A DNA stretch of 18,818 bases from Brevundimonas sp. UBA5866 (GTDB lineage Bacteria > Pseudomonadota > Alphaproteobacteria > Caulobacterales > Caulobacteraceae): positions 1 to 18,818 of the forward strand of contig NZ_DJFS01000029.1 in NCBI RefSeq assembly GCF_002432125.1. The letters are read 5' to 3'. The notes below the pieces were generated by a model. It had not been told where the DNA came from, searched no databases, and saw nothing but the letters and a program-made list of their open reading frames with translations. Shown one piece after another: positions 7,797 to 13,776 of this stretch. The position numbers were made by a program, and so were the translations under genes. Positions within the stretch are counted from its first letter, which is position 1. Every line of letters begins with the position of its first letter.

Positions 7797-9196
7797 AGGC
7801 GTTGTCTCCAGTCGGCGATACGGGCGCGGACCTGATCCGGTGCCGTGCCGCCATAGGACTGGCGGCTGGAGCAGGAGGCCTGCGGGGTCAAGACAGCATA
7901 GACACCCTCATGGATGCGCTCGTCCAGAGACTTCAGTTCTTCAATCGACAGTTGGCCTAGATCAAGGCCCAGCTGCTCGGCACGCTTCACGGCGGCACCG
8001 GTGACGTGGTGGGCTTGGCGGAACGGCAGGGTCAGTTCGCGCACCAGCCAGTCGGCAAGGTCGGTCGCGGTCGAGAAACCGGCACCGGCGGCGGCGGCCA
8101 TCTTCTCGGTGTTCGGACGGAAGGCGCTGATCATGGCGGTCATGGAGGTGATGGCCAGATCGAGGGCATCAAAAGCTTCGAACACCGGCGGCTTGTCTTC
8201 CTGCATGTCTTTCGAATAGGCCAGCGGCAGGCCCTTCATGACGGTCGTCAGGGCGATCAGGGCGCCGTTGATGCGGCCCGTCTTGGCGCGGACCAGTTCG
8301 GCGGCGTCGGGGTTGCGCTTTTGCGGCATGATCGACGAGCCGGTCGTCAGATCGTCCGGCAGGGTGATGAAGCCGAACATCGGCGTCATCCACACCACGA
8401 TCTCTTCGGCCAGACGCGACAGGTGGCCTGCGGCGATCGATGCGGCGGCAAGGCTTTCCAGCGCGAAGTCACGGTCAGAAACGGCATCGAGCGAGTTGCC
8501 CATCGGACGGTCGAAGCCGAGGGCCTCGGCCGTGGCATGACGGTCGATCGGGAACGGCGATCCGGCCAGGGCCGCGGCCCCCAGCGGGTTTTCGTTCATG
8601 CGCTTGCGGGCGTCGGCAAAGCGCGAGGCATCGCGGCCGAACATCTCGACATAGGCCATCAGGTGGTGGCCCAGCGTGACCGGCTGTGCGGTCTGAAGGT
8701 GGGTGAAGCCCGGCATCAGGTCGCCCGCGTGCTGTTCGGCACGGTCCAGCAGGGCGCGTTGAAGGTCTTTCAGTTGTTCGATGGTGCGGTCGGCGGCATC
8801 ACGGACCCACAGGCGGAAGTCGGTCGCCACCTGGTCGTTGCGCGAGCGGGCGGTGTGCAGACGGCCCGACGGCTCGCCGATCAGCTCCGACAGGCGCGCC
8901 TCGACGTTCATGTGGATGTCTTCATAGGCATCGCGGAACGGGAAGGTGCCGTCCTTGATCTCGCCCTCGATCACATCCAGACCGCCCAGAATGGCGTCGG
9001 CGTCGGCCTGCTGGATGATGCCCTGCTTGGCCAGCATGCGACAATGTGCTCGAGAACCAGCAAGGTCTTGCGCCCAAAGCCGTTTGTCTACACCTATGGA
9101 AACATTAATAGCCTGCATGATGTCAGCGGGCTTGGCGCTGAAGCGGCCACCCCACATCGACTGGCTTTGAGGCTTGGCGGAAGACGTATCGGACAT
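7793..9196 (-). CDS. argH: Argininosuccinate lyase
   Basis: ArgH splits argininosuccinate into arginine and fumarate, the last step of arginine synthesis. The 467-residue protein belongs to the fumarase/aspartase superfamily. It shows MWGGRF at 14-19, TARSRNDQVATDFRLW at 115-130, FTHLQTAQP with His166, and the superfamily signature GSSIMPQKRNP at 286-296, whose serines carry the catalytic loop. The ending GGTAPDQVRARIADW is typical. The frame extends upstream to 9373, but the family N-terminus fits the ATG at 9196. An ATG at 9157 (directly at MWGGRF) is the other option. The ATG at 9196 shares CATG with the ATG of the divergent tlpA gene. Neither start has a strong ribosome-binding site, and the promoter must lie inside tlpA. 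Confidence 0.94.
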   Translation of the reverse strand: MSDTSSAKPQSQSMWGGRFSAKPADIMQAINVSIGVDKRLWAQDLAGSRAHCRMLAKQGIIQQADADAILGGLDVIEGEIKDGTFPFRDAYEDIHMNVEARLSELIGEPSGRLHTARSRNDQVATDFRLWVRDAADRTIEQLKDLQRALLDRAEQHAGDLMPGFTHLQTAQPVTLGHHLMAYVEMFGRDASRFADARKRMNENPLGAAALAGSPFPIDRHATAEALGFDRPMGNSLDAVSDRDFALESLAAASIAAGHLSRLAEEIVVWMTPMFGFITLPDDLTTGSSIMPQKRNPDAAELVRAKTGRINGALIALTTVMKGLPLAYSKDMQEDKPPVFEAFDALDLAITSMTAMISAFRPNTEKMAAAAGAGFSTATDLADWLVRELTLPFRQAHHVTGAAVKRAEQLGLDLGQLSIEELKSLDERIHEGVYAVLTPQASCSSRQSYGGTAPDQVRARIADWRQRL

Positions 9197-9827
9197 GAGC
9201 GGCTCTAAACGGACTATGGCGATCGGAGTTGTGATCGTGGCCCTGATCATCGGGATCGCGGGCGCTTGGCTGCTATACGTCAAAGCAGGCGACCGGAGCA
9301 AAGGTTCTGATGCCGCTTTGGCCGAAAGTTCCCTGCTGAAACCGTACGCCACCGGCCAATTCAGCTCTCTCATCCTGCCCGAGCCCGCGCCCGCACCGGC
9401 CCTGCCCTTCGTGGATAGCGATGGAGAGACGCTTCATTTCACCGATTTCGCCGGTAAGGTCACGGTGGTGAACCTGTGGGCGACGTGGTGCGCGCCATGC
9501 AAGATCGAGATGCCGACCCTGGCCGCTCTGGCCAAACGTTACGAGGACCGCGAGGACTTCGATGTCGTGGTCATCAGCATGGACACCGACCGTGCGCAGG
9601 CGGCGGCAAAAGCCTTCATCGCCGAGCACCCGCCTCTGGCCTATTATGCGGATCCCAAATTCCGCATGGCCTTTGACTTCCCCGGAAAAGGGGCCATGCC
9701 GCAGACCGTCCTGCTGGACCGCGAGAGCAAGGTCCGCGCTGTCATGGTCGGAGAGGCGGATTGGAACGGGGCAGAGGCGATTGCCCTGATCGAGGCCTTG
9801 CTCAACGAAAAAGGGGCCGCCCCGTAA
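9195..9827 (+). CDS. tlpA: TlpA-family membrane-anchored thioredoxin
   Basis: A 210-residue thiol-disulfide protein. One N-terminal helix (about 8-28) anchors it in the inner membrane with the thioredoxin domain in the periplasm. The domain has NLWATWCAPCKIEMPTL with redox cysteines Cys99 and Cys102, VVVISMDTD, and the cis-proline region GAMPQTVLLD. TlpA proteins reduce disulfides, and in some alphaproteobacteria serve cytochrome oxidase copper-site assembly. The client here is not known. I place the start at the ATG at 9195. The ATG at 9216 (MAIGVVIV) would keep the membrane helix and is a fair alternative. tlpA opposite argH is a recurrent alphaproteobacterial arrangement. The 3' end overlaps the terminator of the convergent lipoprotein gene. 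Confidence 0.9.
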   Translation: MSGSKRTMAIGVVIVALIIGIAGAWLLYVKAGDRSKGSDAALAESSLLKPYATGQFSSLILPEPAPAPALPFVDSDGETLHFTDFAGKVTVVNLWATWCAPCKIEMPTLAALAKRYEDREDFDVVVISMDTDRAQAAAKAFIAEHPPLAYYADPKFRMAFDFPGKGAMPQTVLLDRESKVRAVMVGEADWNGAEAIALIEALLNEKGAAP

Positions 9828-9837
9828 GGACGGCCCC
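9808..9837 (-). terminator. Terminator for the alanine-rich lipoprotein gene, inside the tlpA 3' end
   Basis: Arms GGGGCCG (9813-9819) and CGGCCCC (9831-9837) form a hairpin. Read on the - strand it is followed by TTTTT (complement of 9808-9812), so it ends transcription of the gene at 9863-10192. It covers the last codons and stop of tlpA. On the + strand no T run follows. Confidence 0.8.
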
Positions 9838-9862
9838 CGAAATTCTCCAAGCCAGATAAGGC

Positions 9863-10192
9863 TTAGTTGCCTTCCAGCTTGGCGCGGGCGTCAGCGGCGG
9901 CCTGCTCGGTCTTTTCAGCGGCGGTAATGGCACCGTCCTTGATAGCCGCACCGGCCTTGTCAGCCGCGTCGGAGGTGGCGACGGCAGCGTCTGAAGCAGC
10001 GGCCTGGGTTGCATCGGCGGCGCTGTCTACGGCAGTTGCAGCAACATCACCGGCGTGGTCGAGCGCAGAAGCGGCATCGGCTGCGGCTGCATCGGCAGAA
10101 GCCGAAGCCTGGTTTTGCTCGGCTTGGGTGCAGGCGGCAGCGCCCAGAGCCAGAACGGCAGCGGCAGCAACAGTCATCGAACGAATACGCAT
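9863..10192 (-). CDS. Alanine-rich lipoprotein of unknown function
   Basis: A 109-residue protein with a clear lipoprotein signal: MRIRS, a hydrophobic alanine/leucine core, then GAAAC with Cys21 as the probable lipidated residue. The mature part is about 40 percent alanine, with Asp, Ser and Thr spaced so that DAA-like steps recur (DAAAADAAS, DSAADATQ, SDAADKAG). It should form a long amphipathic helix or coiled coil. The ATG at 10192 follows AGGGGGAA at a good distance. I do not recognise a named family, and a structural or stress envelope role is only a guess. Strong codon bias towards GCN explains why unrelated frames also stay open on the other strand. It is monocistronic: its own terminator overlaps tlpA and it diverges from the outer-membrane gene. 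Confidence 0.8.
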   Translation of the reverse strand: MRIRSMTVAAAAVLALGAAACTQAEQNQASASADAAAADAASALDHAGDVAATAVDSAADATQAAASDAAVATSDAADKAGAAIKDGAITAAEKTEQAAADARAKLEGN

Positions 10193-10534
10193 GGGATTTC
10201 CCCCTTCGTGAGATCAGCCCTCAAACCGGGCCGCGATGATAACGCGTTCGTGAACTGCGGGTTGCAAAGCGATTTCACAGGCTCCGAAGCCTTTCCCTGT
10301 TTCAGGGCACGGACAGATTATCACACAACCTGAACATTATTTTTGAACTGCAAGTCATCCGGTTGCGGATAGCGGGCGTAGACTATGCGGTTGGCAGCTT
10401 GCCGACCTCTTCTGGACGAGGCTGGCGAGACGTCGGCCGCTTCGTCAGGGGCGATGGGGATCACGGAGCGGGCCGGTGCGCGCTGTGGTTCGTCGCGTCC
10501 AACCCTGTCCTCAAAGCATTCACAGGATGATTGC
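10193..10534. promoter_or_regulatory. Intergenic region between divergent lipoprotein and outer-membrane protein genes
   Basis: This 342-base stretch has no gene I can support. It holds an AT-rich part at about 10318-10345, including an ATTATTTTT run, and a more GC-rich leader from about 10380 to the next start. The start at 10535 has its own AGGA sequence about 7 bases upstream. For the + strand gene, TTGAAC at 10343-10348 and TTGCGG at 10363-10368 are possible -35 elements. No convincing -10 partner is seen. Confidence 0.4.
10238..10267 (-). promoter_or_regulatory. Candidate sigma-70-type promoter of the alanine-rich lipoprotein gene
   Basis: On the - strand, TTGCAA (10262-10267) and GTTATC (10238-10243) are separated by 18 bases. 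They would start transcription about 38 bases before the ATG at 10192. The -10 resembles the alphaproteobacterial form only loosely, so this is a candidate. Confidence 0.35.
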
Positions 10535-11317
10535 ATGTTCAGAACCCTTTTGATCACTTCGGCAGCCACGCTCGCCTTCGCCGGTGCTGCGCAAGCCCAG
10601 ACCGCACCGGGCAAATGGACCGTCAGCATCGAAGCCGGTGCCGACTTCCAGGTCGGCGGTGATGTGCATGGCGGTGCCACGGCGCTCGTGCCGGACCTCG
10701 GTCCGCTGAATCCGGCACTGGCGGGCGTCGATGCAGAACTGCGCATCCAGCCGCGCACCTTTGACGAAATCTATGGCGAAGGCATGAACATCGGTGCCGA
10801 GTTCGCCTATGGCATGATGAACAATGGCGAAGCCTTCGGCTCCATCCGTTACATGAAGGCCGACGAGGGCAAGGTTCAGGTGGGCGGCGCATTCGTTCCG
10901 GCCCTGGACACCACCCTGCCCGTCTTCGGTACCTTCAGCGACTATGAGGCCTGGGCCGTCGAGGCCGGTTATCGCCAGTATTTCGGCGACGGCCCCCTGA
11001 AGCCCTATCTCGCGGGCCGCGTCGGCGCTGTGTTCACCGACAAGATCACCGCCACCTTCGAGATTCCGGATGGCGGCATCACCATTGCCGATGCCCCCTT
11101 CTATGACAGCTCCACCAGTTTCACCGTGGGCATTGATGTGGGTCTGTCCTATGCCGTCAGCGACATGGTGACCCTGCAGGCCGAGACCGGTATCCGACAC
11201 ATCACCAAGCTGGAAGATGACGACAGCGCCATTGGTGGTCTCGGGCTCGCGTCGATCAACAATGTGGGCGAGCGCACGTACATGCCTTTGACGGTACGTG
11301 CACGGTTCGCGTTCTAG
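10535..11317 (+). CDS. Small outer-membrane beta-barrel protein
   Basis: A 260-residue exported protein. The signal peptide MFRTLLIT...AQA should be cut after residue 21, leaving a mature start of QTAPGKW. The rest has alternating hydrophobic and polar strands, several short turns with Gly/Asn/Asp, and ends RARFAF, with the terminal Phe expected of BAM-assembled barrels. Segments such as YEAWAVEAGYRQYFGDGPLKPYLAGRVGAVF resemble outer-membrane beta-barrel proteins of about eight strands (OmpW/OmpA-barrel size). The ligand or function is unknown. I chose the ATG at 10535 over an in-frame ATG at 10385 because it has AGGATG upstream and directly begins a signal peptide. The stop is TAG, the only other TAG terminating a frame besides the receptor gene noted below. 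Confidence 0.85.
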   Translation: MFRTLLITSAATLAFAGAAQAQTAPGKWTVSIEAGADFQVGGDVHGGATALVPDLGPLNPALAGVDAELRIQPRTFDEIYGEGMNIGAEFAYGMMNNGEAFGSIRYMKADEGKVQVGGAFVPALDTTLPVFGTFSDYEAWAVEAGYRQYFGDGPLKPYLAGRVGAVFTDKITATFEIPDGGITIADAPFYDSSTSFTVGIDVGLSYAVSDMVTLQAETGIRHITKLEDDDSAIGGLGLASINNVGERTYMPLTVRARFAF

Positions 11318-11328
11318 GCGGGAGGAAA

Positions 11329-11499
11329 ATCCTGTCGCTGTGTCGGACATTGCCCCACGCCAAGGCGCACGACAGGATCAGCAGGGACGTTCTCCGGGTC
11401 CCTGTGCACCACCCCGAAAGAGCGTGACGAACGACCGTTACGCCCCTTGTTTGTGATCGACCGAGACGGAGGTGCGGCAAGTCCGCACCTCCGTTTTTT
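11329..11499 (+). ncRNA. Putative structured RNA or structured 3' UTR with four hairpins
   Basis: Four successive hairpins occur 12 to 182 bases after the outer-membrane gene stop. They are ATCCTGTCG/CGACAGGAT (11329-11337 with 11370-11378), CAGGGAC/GTCCCTG (11382-11388 with 11398-11404), GCGTGACG/CGTTACGC with one G-U pair (11422-11429 with 11436-11443), and the 12-bp terminator stem. The long gap between stop codon and terminator and the hairpin density suggest a functional RNA or a processed 3' UTR. I do not recognise the family. It lacks RNase P, SRP and tmRNA core motifs, and I cannot show a 6S-type closing stem. No separate promoter is evident. Confidence 0.45.
11466..11499 (+). terminator. 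Strong Rho-independent terminator ending the structured RNA
   Basis: A 12-bp perfect stem (ACGGAGGTGCGG at 11466-11477 with CCGCACCTCCGT at 11483-11494), a 5-base loop and a run of six T at 11494-11499. It lies about 150 bases after the outer-membrane gene stop, so it would end read-through from that gene or a separate small RNA. Confidence 0.92.
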
Positions 11500-11944
11500 C
11501 ATGGCCGAATAGCCGCCCCACGCGAGCGCGGGCGGTGACGGGAAGGCTGGGCGAGGCACCGGAATGACGTCCGGAAAAAAGATGGGTTTACCGTTTCGGC
11601 TTTTTGCTGGGGCCGCGGTTGTCGGCCCTACGGGACCTCCCGACCCGACGCGGCCTGAGGCCGACGCTCCACGCCGTATAAATGAGCTTGGGGCATGCAC
11701 CGTTGTTGGCGTTTACCCCAGCGCCCGTGGCGGGCAGTTCTGGCCGACGACCAGAACCGGAACGGTCCGGGTATCCACCCCGACCCTTGCCGAAGCCTCT
11801 TCGTCCAAGTGCAGCGCACCGACAGGCTCCACCGGCGTCATGCGTGTGCGTGACCCCCGCTCTTCTCGCTCCCGCCGCCGCATCGGATCGCCGGCCGAGC
11901 GAGCCCTCCCCTGCGACGGGACGCGGGGATTATGCGGGAGGGAC
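11500..11944. other. GC-rich stretch with no supportable gene
   Basis: This 445-base region has several open frames on both strands, at 11564-11947 and 11682-11951 (+) and 11628-11819 (-). None has a domain, a plausible start signal or codon use like the neighbouring genes; they are Pro/Arg/Ser-rich, as expected of random GC-rich DNA. Small inverted repeats are present, for example GTTCTGG/CCAGAAC at about 11737-11757 and CCCTCCC/GGGAGGG at 11904-11910 and 11936-11942. It could be untranslated RNA, gene remnants or a regulatory region. I cannot decide. Confidence 0.4.
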
Positions 11945-12057
11945 TAGGTAGGGCGAGCAGAAATATATCCTACGTATACAGGGTTATTATTTTTCAGATA
12001 TTTATAGGCAAAGCAAAAGGCTAAGCATGATCCGGACCAACATTTGAATATCATCGG

Positions 12058-12081
12058 TTGACGAATCAGCTTTGCTATTAA
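12058..12081 (+). promoter_or_regulatory. Candidate promoter of the AT-rich ATPase gene
   Basis: TTGACGA at 12058-12064 and GCTATTAA at 12074-12081 resemble the Caulobacter housekeeping promoter pattern (TTGACGS, 10-14 bases, GCTANAWC), with a spacer of 9, one base short. Transcription would begin near 12088, about 5 bases before the ATG at 12093. That fits the lack of a ribosome-binding site and suggests a leaderless or near-leaderless message. Confidence 0.4.
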
Positions 12082-12092
12082 TTTGTTGTCGT

Positions 12093-13742
12093 ATGACACC
12101 AAAAGCGAAAAACCCTATCCAGCTGCGCCAAGGCCTTACGATTGGTCAACCCGCTGCAGAAGATGATGATGAATTCCTCTTTCCGGCGTTTTTTGAGAAC
12201 TACGCATATGCGGAAATGTCATCCGTTTCTTCTCCTAAGTTTTTGCTACTAGGTCGAACAGGAACCGGAAAAACAGCGATCCTAAGGTGCATAGAAAAGC
12301 AGAAAGATTATGTCGTAAAAATAGATCCTGCAGAGCTATCCCTGCAGTACATTTCGAACTCCGATATTATTAATTTCTTCGAGAAAAACGGAGTTAAACT
12401 AGATCTATTTTATCAAATGCTGTGGCGCCATGTCATCGCTTCCGAGTTAATTAAAAAGTTTTTTGGCCTAGACGACGAAGCAAAAACTAAAAGCTTTTAT
12501 CAAAAGATTGCTACAGGTTTCTCAGCGAAACGAAAAAGAGCAATCGAGTATATGCAGTCTTTCGGCTCTGAATTTTGGATGGAAACAGACGAACGCATCA
12601 GTCAGGTTACAACAAAATTTGAAAAAGAACTGAAAGCTGGCGCAGGTATAGACGATACAATTATACTAGGAACACAAGGATCTACGACCTACAGCGAAGA
12701 ACAAACCAAACAGTTTGCTTATCGAGCTCAGAAAGTGGTCGATAATGTAAAACTTCAACAATTGAGTGAGGTTATAGATTGGCTTGATGCCGATGTATTT
12801 ACAGACCCTAAAAAACAATATTACGTCCTGATAGATGATTTGGACCTTAATTTTTCATTCGGAGATACAAAACTTTGGCTGATACGCGCTCTAATAGAAA
12901 CATGTAAAAAATTTAGAAAAATTTCTAACGTAAAAATTGTTATCTCAATAAGAACCGACCTTCTTGAACGAGTATTCGAAACAACTAGAGACGAGGGATT
13001 TCAGGAAGAAAAGTACAAGGGCAATATTTGCAAGCTAATGTGGCTTCCAGGCGAGCTAAAAGAAATAGTAAACAGAAGACTAAGCGAGTCCATAAGAAGA
13101 CAATATTCAAATTCTAATATTGGATTTAGCGAGGTTTTTCCTGAAAAAATAAATCAAAGCGATTCATTTTCCTACCTAGTTCAAAGAACTCTACACAGAC
13201 CGCGCGATATAATCGCTTACGTGAATGAATGCATAGTTCAATCGGTGGGCTCCGACAGAATATCTATATCAAATATAAAAAAGGCAGAAGAGCCATACAG
13301 CTACGATAGATTCAATGCATTACGCGACGAATGGCTATCACATTTCCCACTCCTTGGAGAATCTAGCAAAATTCTGCACGGAAGGCCAAGAAAGTTTTCA
13401 CTATCACAAATAACCAAAGATGATATTGAAATGATTATGCTTGAGCTTGCTACCAATGATAAACACGATCAAGATCGGTTAGCATCCAAGATACCAAGCT
13501 CCGGAAATTTCAAGCGAAGTGATATTAATAAGTTTAAGATAGAACTTGTATATTGTTTATACCGGACAGGAATAGTTGGACTAAAATTAAAACCAGAAAG
13601 CAAGCTAAACTGGTCTCATATTGATAGTGTTTATATCAGCAGAGAAGACATATCCGAGGACACAACTATATATCCTCACCCCATGCTCTGGCGAAAATTG
13701 TCCATAAACACAAAAGAGTTCGACAGCGAAATCCAGCCCTGA
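12093..13742 (+). CDS. AT-rich P-loop ATPase, possibly Sll1717/FunZ-like
   Basis: A 549-residue soluble protein. Walker A is GRTGTGKT (54-61), and Walker B is YYVLIDDLD (243-251) with Asp248/Asp249. A sensor-like strand is KIVISIRTDL (281-290), and RTLHRPRDIIAYVNEC at 365-380 resembles the arginine-containing motif of AAA/STAND-type ATPases. The part from about 430 to 530 looks like a winged-helix region. It recalls proteins annotated as Sll1717-family P-loop ATPase or FunZ, a family of unknown function; that link is from memory. I use the ATG at 12093; a TTG at 12072 is in frame but less likely. Base composition and codons (AAA, AGA, ATA, TTA) differ sharply from all neighbours, which points to horizontal transfer. 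It stands alone, with no partner gene, transposase or integrase in view. A defence or regulatory role is inference. Confidence 0.85.
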   Translation: MTPKAKNPIQLRQGLTIGQPAAEDDDEFLFPAFFENYAYAEMSSVSSPKFLLLGRTGTGKTAILRCIEKQKDYVVKIDPAELSLQYISNSDIINFFEKNGVKLDLFYQMLWRHVIASELIKKFFGLDDEAKTKSFYQKIATGFSAKRKRAIEYMQSFGSEFWMETDERISQVTTKFEKELKAGAGIDDTIILGTQGSTTYSEEQTKQFAYRAQKVVDNVKLQQLSEVIDWLDADVFTDPKKQYYVLIDDLDLNFSFGDTKLWLIRALIETCKKFRKISNVKIVISIRTDLLERVFETTRDEGFQEEKYKGNICKLMWLPGELKEIVNRRLSESIRRQYSNSNIGFSEVFPEKINQSDSFSYLVQRTLHRPRDIIAYVNECIVQSVGSDRISISNIKKAEEPYSYDRFNALRDEWLSHFPLLGESSKILHGRPRKFSLSQITKDDIEMIMLELATNDKHDQDRLASKIPSSGNFKRSDINKFKIELVYCLYRTGIVGLKLKPESKLNWSHIDSVYISREDISEDTTIYPHPMLWRKLSINTKEFDSEIQP

Positions 13743-13744
13743 AT

Positions 13745-13773
13745 GAAAGGGCGGCTCTGAGAGCCGCCCTTTC
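13745..13773. terminator. Hairpin terminator between the ATPase gene and clpB
   Basis: A perfect 13-bp stem (GAAAGGGCGGCTC at 13745-13757 with GAGCCGCCCTTTC at 13761-13773) with a 3-base loop. It sits 3 bases after the ATPase stop and 3 bases after the clpB stop on the other strand. T-rich but imperfect runs follow on both strands (TTGTTA on +, ATTC on -), so it probably serves both genes. Confidence 0.8.
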
Positions 13774-13776
13774 TTG

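Noticed and set aside
8006..9208. 400-residue + strand open frame opposite argH
   Set aside because: argH is clear from its signature motifs; the opposite frame is a codon-bias shadow.
11318..11500. RNase P RNA suggested by GAGGAAAATCC near 11322
   Set aside because: The second conserved half of the P4 helix and the ACAGAA element are absent; the similarity is short and probably chance.
11318..11944. SRP RNA, tmRNA or tRNA gene
   Set aside because: No GGAAGGAAGC-type SRP core, no T-loop sequence GGTTCGA and no tag codons are present on either strand.
11564..11951. Two overlapping + strand open frames of 89 and 127 residues
   Set aside because: Pro/Arg/Ser-rich, no domain and no ribosome-binding site. 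They are listed only as unassigned DNA.
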